Of a DNA stretch of 64,000 bases, positions 12,125-24,223 are shown in pieces. The DNA comes from Buddleja alternifolia. Its lineage: Eukaryota; Streptophyta; Magnoliopsida; Lamiales; Scrophulariaceae. The stretch covers positions 5,409,001 through 5,473,000 of the forward strand of contig CM033406.1 of the NCBI GenBank assembly GCA_019426215.1, read 5' to 3'. Every line of letters begins with the position of its first letter. The stretch's first letter is position 1. The position numbers were made by a program, and so were the translations under genes. The notes beneath the pieces were generated by a model. It did not search any database. It saw only the letters and a program-made list of their open reading frames with translations, and had not been told where the DNA came from.

Positions 12125-12137
12125 ATTTTCCACTTGC
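12125..12137 (-). other. Polypurine tract of Copia C
   Basis: The minus strand reads gcaagtggaaaat directly before the 3' LTR. This purine-rich primer for plus-strand synthesis matches the tracts of Copia A (aagtgggaga) and Copia B (aagtgggaca). Confidence 0.7.
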
Positions 12138-12149
12138 ACTCAATGCCAC

Positions 12150-13700
12150 TCATTGTGGTATCTAATACCCATCTTTTCCACGTGTCGGTCCAAAACAGCC
12201 TGAGGTAGTGGTTTGGTGAACGGGTCAGCTATATTGTCAGCTGAGGTTATTTTCTACACTGCTATCTCTCCTCTGCCAACGATCTCCCTGATGATGTGAG
12301 ATCTTCTCTCAATGTGTCTGGATTTGTTATGAGACCTCGGTTCCTTGACTTGCGCTACTGCTCCATTGTTATCACAATAAAGTGGTAACGGGAGCTGAGC
12401 ACTAAGGACCGATTCAAGTTCTCCAAGAAACTTTCTCATCCAAACAGCTTCTTTGGCTGCCTTTGAGGCTGCCACATACTCAACTTCAGTGGTGGAATCA
12501 GCGGTTGTGCTTTGCTTAGAACTTTTCCAAGACATCGCTCCACCATTGAGAGTAAAACAAACCCTGAAGTGGATTTTTGGTCATCAACATCAGACTGAAA
12601 GTCTGAATCAGAATAACCTTCCATCTTCAGGTCTTCACCTCCATAGATTAGAATCATATCCTTAGTTCTTTTGAGATACTTTAGGATATTTTTCACAGCT
12701 ATCCAATGTTCTTTTCCGGGGTCTGCCTGAAATCGACTCACCACGCTTACAACATACATAATGTCGGGTCTAGTACACAGCATTGCGTACATCAGGCTAC
12801 CAATTGTTAAAGCATAGGGCACATTTCTCCATGTCTATCTTCCTCACTTTGAGGACACATAGTCTTGGATAAGTGTACCCCATGCCTCATGGGAAGAAAC
12901 TCTTTCTTAGAATTGTCCATCCTAAGCTTCTTTAGGACCTTTTCTAAGTAAAAAGCTTGGGAGAGACCTATCATTCTATTCGTTCTATCTCTGTAGATAC
13001 AAATTCCTAGAATGTATGTCGCTTCTCCCAAGTCTTTCATGGAAAACATACTCGAAAGCCATTTCTTTACTGTGGTGAGCATTCCTACGTCATTTCCTAT
13101 AAGCAGAATGCCATCCACATATAGAACTAAGAATGAGAGTTTGCTCCCACTAGTCTTCTTGTAGACACAGGGTTTATCTTCATTCTTGATGTAACCATAT
13201 TTCTTTACTACTTCATCAAAATGAAAATTTCAGCTTCTAGATGCTTGTTTGATCCCGTATATGGACCTCTCAAGTTTACATACTTTATGGATATCACTCT
13301 CGAATACAAAATCCTTTGGCTGTTCCATATAGATATCCTCCTCGAGAAATCCATTCAGGAAAGCCATTTTAACATCCATTTTCCATATCTCATAATCTAA
13401 GTATGCTGCTATGGATAACAGTATACGGATGGACTTTATCATGGCCACGAGCGAAAAGGCTTCTTGATAGTCAATTCCTTCTCTTTGACTCTACCCTTTT
13501 GCTTTGAGCCTGGCTTTAAAGGTGTTAATCTTGCCATTGCTACCTATCTTTCTTTTGTAGATCCACTTACATCCTATAGGTTTGATACCTTCAGGACGAT
13601 CTACCAAAGTCTAGACTTGGTTCGATTGCATAGAGTCCATCTCTGTTTCCATGGCTTCTCGCCATCTTGAAGTGTTGACATATCGCTTGATCATAGGTAC
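12150..13700 (-). pseudogene. Copia C reverse transcriptase-RNase H
   Basis: RVT_2-type reverse transcriptase followed by RNase H of a Ty1/Copia element, in broken pieces. The N-terminal part near 13690-13450 has [11 protein letters not shown]. 13448-13230 has MDVKMAFLNGFLEEDIYMEQ and SIYGIKQASRS. 13118-12807 carries the catalytic loop as YVDGILLIGND, so the second Asp of the usual YVDD is Gly. 12822-12436 has TRPDIMYVVSVVSRFQ. 12535-12254 gives RNase H with TTEVEYVAASKAAKEAVW and CDNNGAVAQVKEPRSHNKS. Stops or frameshifts separate every piece. With the mutated active site it cannot encode a working enzyme. Confidence 0.88.
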
Positions 13701-13842
13701 AAGGATCATCTTCATGACCTTCTTGTACTATAGTGTGAAGCTCTGGCTCCCCCTGCAGTAGATGCCCATACCTCTCAGGTTCATGTGGTATTCTACCAGA
13801 TCTACATAGTGGTTGTGCTACTATTGGTTCAGGCCTTTGTTC

Positions 13843-14644
13843 TTAGACAAATATCTCTGAGGGAGTTTCATTTTGTTCTTTTAGAACAATTTTCCTACCT
13901 TTTCCCCCTTCTAAGATGAACTCATATTCAAGGAAGTGAGCTTGTAGGGCCACGATGATTCTCTGACCATCATGCAGGTAAAAGAAGAATCCTATGGAAT
14001 CTTCAGGATAACCAATGAAACGTCCCATAAGAGATCTTATCTCCAATTTCTCCACTTTAGTCTTCTTAACATAAGCGGAACACCTCCAAATCTTAATGTG
14101 GTTAAGACTTGGTTTCCTATTACTCCTCATCTCATGCGGAGTTTTAGGAATGGATTTGGAGGGACATCTGTTCAATATATAGGCAACAGTTAGGAGCGCA
14201 TACCCCCACAACCAAATGGGTAAATCAGTGTAACTAAGCATGGAACGAACCATGTCCAACAGTGTTCGGGTCTTTTGCTCGGCTACTCCATTTAGTTGGG
14301 GAGTTGCTGGTGGTGTGAGTTGTAACATTATTCCCTGTTGTCTAAGGAATTCATCAAACTCGGCACTCATATATTCTCCCCCACGATCCGATCGTAGAGT
14401 TTTTTATATTTTGCCCAGTTTGATTTTCTACTAAGGCTTTGAACTCTTTGAACCTTTCAAAGGATTCAGACTTTTGCTTCATCAGATACACCAGACCATA
14501 TCTTGAATGATCGTCTGTGAAAGTGATGAAGTAGTAGAAACCCCCACGAGCCATTTCTCCAAATGGTCCACAGACGTCGGTATGCACTAACCCTAAGACT
14601 TGAGTAGCTCTTTCAAAAGTCCCTGGGAAGGGCGATCTAGTCAT
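13843..14644 (-). pseudogene. Copia C integrase core
   Basis: rve integrase in two overlapping frames. 14644-14354 carries VLGLVHTDVCGPFGEMARGG and FITFTDDHSRYGLVYLM, with the first two catalytic Asp of the D-D-35E triad. 14370-13843 carries [20 protein letters not shown] with the catalytic Glu. A frameshift separates them near 14360. The integrase would insert the cDNA copy. Here it is dead by frameshift. Confidence 0.85.
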
Positions 14645-14713
14645 CTTGCCTAAGATATATGATTCACATGTTGGATAGGGATCCGACCCTAGTGAGCTTA
14701 ATAGCCCATCTTT

Positions 14714-15091
14714 TTATATTTTGTGGAACTTGTGCTCTCCGGCATGGCCTAGTCTAAGATGCCACTTAAGTCTTAGGTTAGCTTCTTGCCTACCACGTTT
14801 ACGAGTTACAACATTCACATCAGATGAATTATGAACATTTAAATAATACAAACCATTAACTAAAGAAGCATTGCCAACTAATTTATTTCCATAATAAATG
14901 TCACAATTTAATTTAGAAAAACGGAATGTATATCCAATCTTAACTAAGATAGGAACAGAAACAATGTTTTTAAGCCCCTTGGGCAAAACTAAAACTTCAT
15001 CTAATGACAATAAATGTCCAGAATTCAAATAAAGAGAAGTAGATCCAATCGTAATAGTCGCGATGCTTTCCCCGCTGCCTACTTTGATCAT
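14714..15091 (-). pseudogene. Copia C GAG-pre-integrase region
   Basis: Encodes the linker between protease and integrase. It holds IKVGSGESIATITIGSTSL and LWHLRLGH-like KWHLRLGHAGEHKFHKI with the His pair of the integrase zinc-binding N-terminus. It is colinear with the gag to its right and the integrase to its left. The protease (a WILDSGA-like block near 15185-15150) is interrupted. Confidence 0.8.
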
Positions 15092-15173
15092 CTTCTTCTA
15101 GGCCCATCTTTCTACTTCTCTACAGATCCTAATCTAAACAACAAACATAGGCACTAGCCCCTGAGTCCAGAAT

Positions 15174-15687
15174 CTACGAAGTAGAAAAGACGGTGATAGA
15201 ACAGTTAGTTTCAAAAACAAAGAGTTCTATACCTTTTGCGCCTTTGATTAATTTGGGACAGTTCCTCTTCCAATGGCCTAACTCACCGCATTCGAGACAT
15301 CTATCCATTTTCTTAGGTCCTTCGCTCTTATAAAACCCTTGAGTCTTTCCCTTACCCTTTTGAATACCCCCTTGAGCTCCAAGTTCACCAAACTGCTTCT
15401 TGTTGTTGTTGTTCTTCTTCTTAGACTTAGACTTTATAGGTCCAGAAGAGATGATCAAGGCAGTTTCCTTTCCCTTTGGTTTCATTTGAGATTGTGCAGT
15501 AAGCAATTTGTTCATTAGCCCAGCTAAATTGCACTCTATCTCATTGCAGTTAAAGTTAACTACAAATTGGGAGAAAGAATCAGGAAGAGACTGCAAGATT
15601 AAGTCAGTTTGAAGGGTGGCGTTCATGGTGAATTCGAGAGCCTCCAATTTCTGAATCCTCGAAATCATTTTGAGTACATGATCACCA
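15174..15687 (-). pseudogene. Copia C gag, 3' half (to the insertion of Copia A)
   Basis: Contains LEALEFTMNATLQTDLILQS, the capsid block SFSQFVVNFNCNEIECNLAG, a lysine/asparagine-rich linker, and the zinc knuckle CLECGELGHWKRNC. It runs into the protease start ETNCSITVFSTS. The frame is cut at 15687 by the 5' end of Copia A. The missing N-terminal half lies at 32400-32790, past the 16.7-kb insertion. Confidence 0.9.
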
Positions 15688-15851
15688 TGTTAGAGTTTAT
15701 GCCCGACGCACCAATTTAGGGCGTAATTCTATGTAATAATAACTCTAGCTGAATGATCTTTTTCATATAAATAAAGTTAATCTTTTGGCATTCTTTATTC
15801 ATGTATATAGCTTTGTCTTAACTTAGAATAAAGTCACGAAGGATCACACAT
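15688..15851 (+). mobile_element. Copia A 5' LTR, left part
   Basis: The first 164 bp match 30290-30453 of the 3' LTR nearly base for base, including aataataactctagctgaa and ataaataaagttaatctttt. The match ends after catagct at 15851, where Copia B sequence begins. The next roughly 800 bp of the LTR (equivalent to 30454-31259) are absent. Confidence 0.88.
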
Positions 15852-15883
15852 AGCTTGAGAAAAATGGTTTATCTAATTGAATC

Positions 15884-16620
15884 TTGGTTGTTTTCTGCAG
15901 TTATATTATCTCTCTCAAAATGGTTAATAACTCGTTGTTAAAAATGCTTGAGAAAAATGTCCTCACTGGACCAAACTACGGTGACTGGGTCAAGAGGCTA
16001 AGAGCTGGTCTCAGAAAGAAATCACTTGAGCATATTTTAGAACAAGATGGTCCAACTTTCCCTGTGGCTGAAAATGGAACATCTGTTCTCCAAATTAACA
16101 AGAAATGGAATTCTGATGCTCAAAAGGTCACCAGTTACATGTTGAAGTCAATGAGCAAGGAATTGAGATATATTCATTTGGAAATGGATAATCCCAAATC
16201 CATCATGCTTCATTTAGTGGCAAGTCATGTTATGAAGTGGCAAGTCATGTTATGAACATGATATCCATGATTGGAAGACTCCAGACTCTGGGAAGTTTCA
16301 TGGATTTTCATTTACAAGTAAACCTTATTCTTTAATCTCTTCCCAAATCCTTTTCTGCTTTTGTCACTGACTTTGAAGTTGATGACCTAGGAGGTTCTTT
16401 AATGGATCTTAAAGACAGACTTGTTCACATACAAGCTCTCATGAGGAGGGAATTGGAGGTTGATTTACCTCTAAATGGACTGCTCGGCATAAAAATTACT
16501 TCTGATAACCATAGAAGGGGAAAGAAGCGCCCAAGGAATGCAACAACACGTGTTCACTGCCAAGAGGTGGACAACTGGAAAAATGACTACCCTAAGCTGA
16601 AAGCAAAAATTACTTCAGGT
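15884..16620 (+). pseudogene. Copia B gag
   Basis: From the ATG at 15920 the frame carries the UBN2-type start LLKMLEKNVLTGPNYGDWVK and the helix KVTSYMLKSMSKELRYIHLE. It ends at a TGA at 16253. A 20-bp direct duplication (gtggcaagtcatgttatgaa) near 16216-16255 accompanies the break. The C-terminal part resumes at 16402, but the zinc knuckle is degraded (VHCQEVDNWKNDYPK lacks the CCHC spacing). Capsid and nucleocapsid function is lost. Confidence 0.8.
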
Positions 16621-17889
16621 ATAGAACTTAATGTTTTAGAAACAAATTGTTCTGTTACCATATTTTCAACTTCCTGGATTCTAGACTCTGGGGCTAGTGC
16701 TCACATATGTGTTATGAACCAGGAGCTGGAAAGAAGTAAGAAGCTGGAGCATGGTGAAGTGATGATCAATGTTGGCAGCGGTCATCGTGTAGCGACCTCA
16801 CACATTGGCACCACTTCCCTTAGCTTATCATCTAGACATTTATTATATTTAGGCAATTGCCTTGTTTTGCCCAACGGGCTTAAGACTATTGTTTCAATTC
16901 CTGTTTTAGTCAGGAAAGGTTATTTATTTTCCTTTATGAACAATTCTTGTGACATTTATTTTAGAAATGAATGTGTTGGCAATGCGTCTTTAATAAATGG
17001 TTTATATTATATTAATGTCCAAAATGATTGTAATGTCAATACTGTAACAAGAAAATGCAGAATGTATGATACAAACTTGAGACAGCTGTGGCACTTGAGA
17101 CTAGGTCATGTCGGGGACCAAAGACTACACGAGTTAGAAAAGGATGGAGTCATAGACTCATTGGGATCAGATCCCTGTCCCACTTGTGAGTCTTGTATCC
17201 AAGGCAAAATGACCAAGTCCCCCTTCACAGGGAATTTTGAAAGAGCCACAGACGTCTTAGGTCTAGTCCATACTGATGTGTGTGGACCATTTGGAAATAT
17301 AGCCCGCGGTGGCTTTCAGTACTTCATTACATTTACAGATGACCATTCTAGGTATGGCTACATGTATTTAATGAAGTACAAGTCCGAATCATTTGAGAAA
17401 TTCATTGAATTTAAGACTTTAGTCGAAAACCAAACTTGGCATCATATCAAGACACTTTGGTCTGACCGCGGTGGCGAATACATGAATGCGGAGTTTGACC
17501 AGTTCCTTCGGGAACATGGCATACTGTTACAACTTACTCCTCCAGCAACTCCACAATTAAATGGCATAGCAGAATGAAGGAATCGAACACTGTTGGACAT
17601 GGTTCAATCCATGCTCAGCTACACAGATTTGCCTATTTCACTGTGGGGACACGCGCTGCTTACAGCAACTCACATTCTGAATAGATGTCCCTCCAAATTT
17701 GTTCCTAAAACACCGTATCAGATATGGCGTGGAAAGAAGCCTAATCTGAAACACATAAGAATATGGGGTTTCCCAGCTTACGTGAAAAAGACCAAGGCGG
17801 AGAAATTGGAGGCTAGGTCCATGAAAAGGCAATTTGTTGGATATCGCGAGGATTCCATGGGATACCTTTTCTACCTTCCCGATGATTAG
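16620..17889 (+). pseudogene. Copia B protease and integrase
   Basis: The frame opening at 16402 continues through the aspartic protease (WILDSGASAHICV), the GAG-pre-integrase zinc-binding block (LWHLRLGHVGDQRLHELEKD; CPTCESC) and the integrase core ([57 protein letters not shown]). An in-frame TGA at 17575-17577 replaces the Arg codon after the catalytic Glu region. The remainder ([20 protein letters not shown]) continues to a TAG at 17887. Two point stops are the only lesions, so this is a fairly young copy. Confidence 0.9.
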
Positions 17890-18330
17890 AGAATCATTGT
17901 TGCCTTACAGGCAATCTTTCTCGAAAAAGAATTCATTCGAGAAGGAGGACGTGGTAGAAGTATTGTTCTACAAGAACAAAATGAATCCCATGTGGAAGAC
18001 ACTGTTCAAGAGACCCAACCCGACCCAGAAATGACACAACCATCAGTGCGCAGGTCTACTAGAGTATCTCAACCGCCTGTGAGATATGGTTCTCTTCTAC
18101 AAGGAGAGCATAATTTGCATGCAGTAGCAGAAGGAAACCATGGAGACGATCCCTCTAGTTATGACCAGGCACTGATGGATATGGATTCTACAAAATGGCA
18201 TGAAGCTATGAAAGTGGAAATGGATTCGATGTATTCGAACCAAGTCTAGAATCTAATAGATCCTCCCAAAGGTATTGTACCTATTGGATGCAAATGGATC
18301 TATAAGAGAAAGATAGGCCCAGATGGCAAG
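17890..18330 (+). pseudogene. Copia B integrase-RT linker
   Basis: Variable linker between integrase and reverse transcriptase, with frame changes. 17992-18249 reads VRRSTRVSQPPVRYG and SYDQALMDMDSTKWHEAMK, the conserved entry to the Copia RT. A TAG at 18247 precedes the block [20 protein letters not shown]. Confidence 0.75.
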
Positions 18331-19733
18331 ATGGATACCTATAAGGCCAGGCTAGTGGCGAAAGGGTATAGTCAGAAGGAGGGCATTGACTATGAGGAAA
18401 CCTTTTCACCAGTAGCTATGATCAAATCCATTAGAATTCTACTTTCAATAGTTGCATACCTGGATTATGCAATCTGGCAAATGGATGTGAAAACCGTCTT
18501 CCTAAATGGATTCCTCGAGGAGGATATCTATATGGAGCAGCCCAAAGATTTCATATCCAATGCCGATTCTCATAAGGTCTGCAAGTTAAATAGGTCCATT
18601 TATGGACTGAAGCAGGCCTCTCGCAGTTGGAACCTTCGTTTTGATGAAGAAGTACGAAACAACGACTTTATCAAAAATGAGGATGAACCATGTGTCTATA
18701 AAAAGGTCAGTGAGAGCAAGATATCATTCCTGGTACTATACATGGACGACATTCTACTTATAGGGAATGATGCAAGTTTGCTAACTTCGGTTAAGACATG
18801 GCTTTCAAGCACATTCTCCATGAAAGACTTAGGAGAAGCCACCTATGTCCTAGGAATTCGAATCTACAGGAATAGATCGAATAAGACAATAGGTCTCTCC
18901 CAAGCCCTCTACTTAGAAAAAGTCCTCAAACGATTTGGGATGGAAAATTCTAAAAGAGGTCTTTTGCCCATGAGACATGGAATTCATCTGTCCAAAAAGA
19001 TGAGTCCTCAAAGTGAGGAAGATCGAAGAGAGATGAGTACCATCCCCTATGCCTCGGCAATGGGAAGTCTCATGTACGCTATGTTATGCACGAGACCAGA
19101 TCTTGCATACGCTGTGAGCGTAGTAAGTAGGTTTCAAGCTAACCCAGACAAAGAACATTGGATAGCCGTGAAATCAATCTTAAAGTACTTGAGAAGAACT
19201 AAAGATATAATCCTCACATATAGCGATGGAGAAATGAAAGTGGATGGTTATACTGATTCAGATTTCCAATCTGACATCGATGATCGAAAATCCACTTCTG
19301 GGTTCATATTCACTTTGAACGGTGGAGCAGTGTCTTGGAAAAATTCCAAGCAAAGCACAACTGCCGATTCGACCACCCAAGCTGAATATGTGGCAGCCTC
19401 AGAGGCAGCCAAGGAGGTTGTTTGGATAAAGAAGTTCATTACTGAACTTCAAGTTGTTCCTAGTATGGAGCTTCCGTTGCCACTATGGTGTGACAACAAC
19501 AGAGCCATCGCGCAAGCAAAGGAACCAAGGTCTCACAACAAATCCAAACACATAGAGAGGAGATATCACATAATTCGAGAAATCATTGAAAGAGGCGACA
19601 TCGCCGTGCAGAATAGCCTCAGCGGATAACGTAGCTGACCCACTCACTAAGCCATTAGCGCAGGCGGTGCTAGAGTAACATCTTGAGAAGATGGGTATTA
19701 GATACCAAAGAGATTGGCATTAAGTGCAAGTGG
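18331..19733 (+). pseudogene. Copia B reverse transcriptase-RNase H
   Basis: One long open frame to 19629 covers nearly the whole RVT_2 domain and RNase H. It has ARLVAKGYSQKEGIDYEETF, MDVKTVFLNGFLEEDIYMEQ, the catalytic YMDDILLIGND, TRPDLAYAVSVVSRFQ, and RNase H with STTQAEYVAASEAAKEVVW and CDNNRAIAQAKEPRSHNKSK. A one-base frameshift near 19612 breaks the last 40 residues; DNVADPLTKPLAQAV continues in another frame to about 19723. The active-site residues are intact. This is the best preserved Copia RT in the window. Confidence 0.92.
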
Positions 19734-19738
19734 GACAT

Positions 19739-21378
19739 TGTTAGGTATATGCCCTAGATGCCAATGAGGACAAATAGTTAGATAAGGGTATCTTATTATG
19801 TTGTACAAACTATTAAAATGACATTAATAAAGGCATCTGTATTTTGTTCATATAAATCTTTATGGCATCTAAATAAGTATTGAACATATAGTCCATGTGA
19901 ATAAAGGTTTGACTCTTTGCCCTTTATGGAATAAAGACGTGGCATGGGAAGAGTCTTGCACCTTATCACTTAAAAGGGTTCGCAAGTCAAGGAATCTTAA
20001 TTGGGCATTAAGATTCGACTTGTATGACACATGCTCTGACGATGAGTGCTAGTCAAACACTATATGGATAGTGGGAGCAAGTATCATAGATATGTCAATG
20101 GAATTGACATATTCGAACATGGCTCGTAGTAATCTGATCACATAGGTATTTACTCAGTAACTGTCAACGATTGGATTACTGGTCGTAATAGTATGCGTGA
20201 GCCTTAGACCTGAGGGCTCATGATCAATGTGCTTGTATTGTTGGATCTGTTACCAGAGTAGTTAGGCCCATATCACTCATCGGTGGGGTCGACCTCGAAG
20301 TTCAATATCAATGAGACAAGTACCAGTTGATCAGTGATTGCCAAGTAAACGAGTAAGTATCCTGTGCGATTATAGGCTAATGAAATTATAAAGTCTTTGG
20401 CCAAAGCATAACAACTAACTCACTAAGGGTAGTTTAGTAATTTCATTATGCTATAATCTAATGCACAGTATCAAGTTTAGTGAGTTTGACATTTTCCATG
20501 ACTCTCACTTGATCGGGATACGTTAGAGAAGGGCTTATACGCATACGGCAATTATGATCAAGAGGTTCATAAAATGATTCGTTCATTTCGTACTTAATTG
20601 GGTTACGATGTGAGTCCACGGGACTAGCTAGGTGACACTCACATCCTTAAGTGATTCCTCCATTTGCCAATTGAGACGAACCTAAAGAGTCGCGCTATAA
20701 GAAACGAACGGGATGTATCTTTTTGTGTAAATCTTTTAGAAAGAATTAAATGGACTGAATGATTTAATTAGATTAAATCAATTAATTAAATATTTAATTT
20801 AATTAGATTAAATTAAATGATTTAATTAGTATATTAATTAAAAGGAATCAACTAATAGTATATATATTATATTTAAACTGGATTTAAATTAAATATATAC
20901 AGATGGGCTAAAAATTAGACAAGCCAATTAAAAGCCCACCCAGTCCAAGGAAGCCCTAAGGGAGGCGGCCACTTAGGGTTGGAGTAGCCTCCAACTTGTT
21001 CCACAAGCTAGTTGAGTTTAAAAGGACTCCTACAGTGGAACAAACCCTAAGACAAGAGAAAAAGAAAAACAATACGTTTTACACAACACAAAAAGAAAGG
21101 AACTCTCTCCCCTCTCTCCTCTCTAGTCGTCCACTGCTGCAAAGAAGGAGGAGTCTCGGGATCTTTGGAAGGCTCGTTTCGCGTGAAGCTTTAGAGACAG
21201 AAGCCCTTGGAGGATTGTTGTTCTGCAGAATCAATAAACGAATCAAAAAGGTATTTTTATTCGTTCTATTTTTTGCGAAATCCATTAAAAATCATCAAAT
21301 CTATTTTCGAAATCTTCCGGTAGGAATCCTCGAATCTTCCGCTGCAATTCTCTGTTTTCATGTATAGGATTCCTAACA
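19739..21378 (+). mobile_element. 3' LTR of Copia B
   Basis: A 1640-bp LTR with perfect terminal inverted heptamers TGTTAGG and CCTAACA, immediately after the polypurine tract caagtgggacat. It is homologous in reverse to 34337-35996. Shared blocks include acacatgct followed by gtcaaacacta, ggattactg, and cacttgatcgggata. It ends at 21378, after which Copia A's LTR resumes (gtgattaattcgagg, as at 31260). Confidence 0.9.
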
Positions 21379-22505
21379 GTGATTAATTCGAGGCTTGATT
21401 GAATCAAATGAATGATTTAATCTAGTACTTTCTATTTTAGGAAAGTACACTAGCACTTTGGGAAAGTATACTTACTACTAGATAGCAGACGTGCCTAAGG
21501 GTTCACACACTTAACTCGTGAGAGTCACTGCTTAAATGATGTGATTAATCAATTTGAGGAAATTGAGGAAATTAGGAAAGTCTAGTCCTTTCCTAATGTG
21601 GAATATAAATTAAGTGAGGTGATTCAATTAATTCAACTATTTTAATTAATCTTGTAGAATTAATTAAATTAATGGACCTAGTAGAGTCCAAGTATTTTAT
21701 TTAGTTGGGCTTGGTCCAAGTTAAATAAATAAGTCAATCGGAAGAAGTGAATATAATTAAATGGGTTTTAATTATATGGTGATATTTAATTGATGGGTTT
21801 AGCCCATAATTAAATATTGAGTCAAGAATTAATTCCTGGACTCCAAATAAGGATGATGGCCGAATTTAAGGGGTGTTGGGATTCAAAACCTAGGTAAAGA
21901 AGGAAAGAGTTTTCTTCTTCTCCAAGTCTTACAGTTGAATAAGGACTCTAGTGATCCTATTCTATATATATGTGATTGCAAGACTAAAAACCCTAAATTT
22001 TCTTGAGAGGAAAAATTCGAACCCCCAGCTGGAAAATTAAGAGAGAATTTTCTTGTCATCCTTAAGCCAAAAATCACCCCCTTCCCTTGTTCCAACAAGA
22101 CATCATTTTGTTCATGTGTTGAACTTAACAATTCACATATTCCATCCCTTCACATAATCAAGCCTAGGTTTTAGACTTAGATCTATTTCGTTGGCTAGCA
22201 CTAATAACGAAGTAGGTGGTGACTTGAACGAGGTGTGGATACATCTTAGAGGTGCGACGTTTGGAGCACTAATACCGGAGATACAATTGAGGGGCGATTT
22301 CCTCCAAGGAGTCGTGTGGAATTGCACCACAGAGTTGAAAAGATCAAATTGGTTGCTACAAAAATTTAATCGAAAAGGTAAAAATTCTCGCAACCTTCTT
22401 TATAGCATAATCGAGCACACCATTATTCCTGTTTCGGGTGGTTGCATGTCTAAATTTTAAATTCCACTGCCACGAGCCACCTGGGGAATAGAACCCAACC
22501 CAACA
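21379..22505 (+). mobile_element. Copia A 5' LTR, right part
   Basis: This part is near identical to 31260-32399 of the 3' LTR and ends AACCCAACCCAACA. The short frames inside it recur in both LTRs. They lie in the R/U5 region, not in a gene. Confidence 0.9.
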
Positions 22506-22506
22506 G

Positions 22507-22519
22507 TGGTATCAGAACC
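22507..22519 (+). other. Primer-binding site, initiator tRNA-Met type
   Basis: TGGTATCAGAACC starts two bases after the LTR end. It matches the complement of the plant initiator tRNA-Met 3' end (TGGTATCAGAGCC) except for one base. It fixes the 5' to 3' order of Copia A. Confidence 0.88.
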
Positions 22520-24223
22520 ATGGTTGGCTTGATTAGCTATATTATGTGTTAAGCATATTTATTTACGCGTATATAAATTGGTTCATGTTAACAATATGTT
22601 TGTCATTTAGAATAATTGATTTTTCGATTGGGATATATTTTATTGTTATAATGTTTTTTGTGAAAAACGATTTTGGTTTTGAAAAATTCATATGAAAAGA
22701 ATGAATCTTGGGTGTGGGTGGATTTATTTAGATGATGAAAAATGATTTTGGAATCACCGGTGGTAGGGCGTCGCGAGATGATCAGGCAGAAGACTCAATT
22801 ATCGAGTGATTATACCTGGCCCGAGGTGGGATCGAATTCGTCCATCATTAACTGAACGAATCACTCATGGATGAAAAGGGGAGAAATCCCGTACAGCAAC
22901 AGGTGTTGTCTCCCACGCCCAAGCGTGGTCGGCAGAATCGGATCGAAACCACGTCCAGGCGTGGGTCTGCTCACTCCCAGGCGTGGTCGGCAGAATCAGA
23001 TCGGATTTTTTTTTCTCAATTTTGATGTTGAACGGTCGGGTAACCCAAGAACCTGACCCTAGTTGATTGTTTAAAACTTATAATTTCTGAAAACGGTTTT
23101 GGAAATTGGAAAACGATATTATCTCGATGAAATTTGCAATTTTGTTTAGACGACAGATGGGTAAATTTTGGATATCGCATGTATATATGTTTGTTGTTTG
23201 GCATGCTTATGTGATGGGGATGAACCACGAGCCTAGTCTATGTTTTTTTTGGTTTTCATTGTATGTAATATTCTAGAGTTGTAAAAATAGCTGGTTTAGC
23301 TTTTACTTTTTTGTCAAGTAGATTAGTAGTAGATGATAGACTATGTAATCGAAGACGGAGCGAGAAGACGAAGCGAAGACTTGTATGCTGTGGTGGAATC
23401 CATTGTAATAGTCTAGTTGTTTTTTACTTTCTAGAATGTCCTGGCCCACTTTGGCTCAGTGGGTTAGTAGGTTAGGGCTTAAGGTGGTTCATCCTCGATT
23501 TACCGCTTTATGGGATGTTTATTTATCTTTCTGATACGATATGTGGTGTGTTGTGAGATGCGTGCATAGGATAGATAACTAAACAAGATAATTGTAATAC
23601 TGATGAGACCTATTTGTATACAATGTAATTCCTTCCTTGAAACATATTAGGCAAATTTGGGAATAGAATTGGAGTTCTATTTCCATTCCCTCCATTATAA
23701 GTAATTGCCATGTGATATGCCGCTGAAGTTCAAATCCATTTGCTCAGAAAATGGGGTGGGTTGAACCTAAGAAAGACTGTGAGCATTACTAAGCATTTGA
23801 TGCGCTATGGGATCATTGGTTTCATTACTTAGCTCAAAAAATGGGGGTAATGGAATTGATGATTGACCACGGGATATTTGATGGATTGAGCCTAACATCG
23901 ACTACCATGTGTTAGCTCATAAAATGGGGCACATGCGAAAGATGAGGAAAAAGATCTTGAGAACTATCAAGGAAGATAGAAGGCCCGGTAAGGCTACTAT
24001 TCAAACTAGTCATATGTTAGCTCAGAAAATGGGGCATATGATGAAGTTTGGATAGATCTCAAGCCCACTAAAGAATGAACTATTCTTCGAATCGCACCAC
24101 GAGGGTGGTCAGATTTGGAAAAATAGCGGGAAACTTGTACAATTAAAGACCAGATTGTATAAGAACTTTATTTGAAAATCCGTTACTTATCGTCTGCCTC
24201 GTACGTTTGGTAGATAACATGAT
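22520..24223 (+). other. Copia A 1.7-kb untranslated leader
   Basis: There is no convincing gene between the primer site and the gag ATG. The leader holds a direct repeat around ggcgtggtcggcagaatc (22922-23004) and four copies of a 15-mer GCTCANAAAATGGGG at 23742, 23832, 23915 and 24020. A packaging or dimerisation role is possible but not shown. Confidence 0.7.

Larger units (their letters stand above)
15852..21378 (+). mobile_element. Copia B, 5'-truncated element nested in Copia A's LTR
   Basis: A Copia element with gag-pol and a 3' LTR (19739-21378) but no 5' LTR, no primer site and only about 70 bp of leader. It sits between the two parts of Copia A's 5' LTR. The left junction is a deletion that removed the 5' LTR and leader of B together with about 800 bp of A's LTR. 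The right junction is the intact LTR end. Confidence 0.85.

Noticed and set aside
22191..22460. Open frame MASTNNEVGGDLNEVW..., repeated at 32087-32305
   Set aside because: It lies at the same place in both LTRs of Copia A and only reflects LTR identity. It has no domain, the two copies end differently, and it overlaps the R/U5 region.
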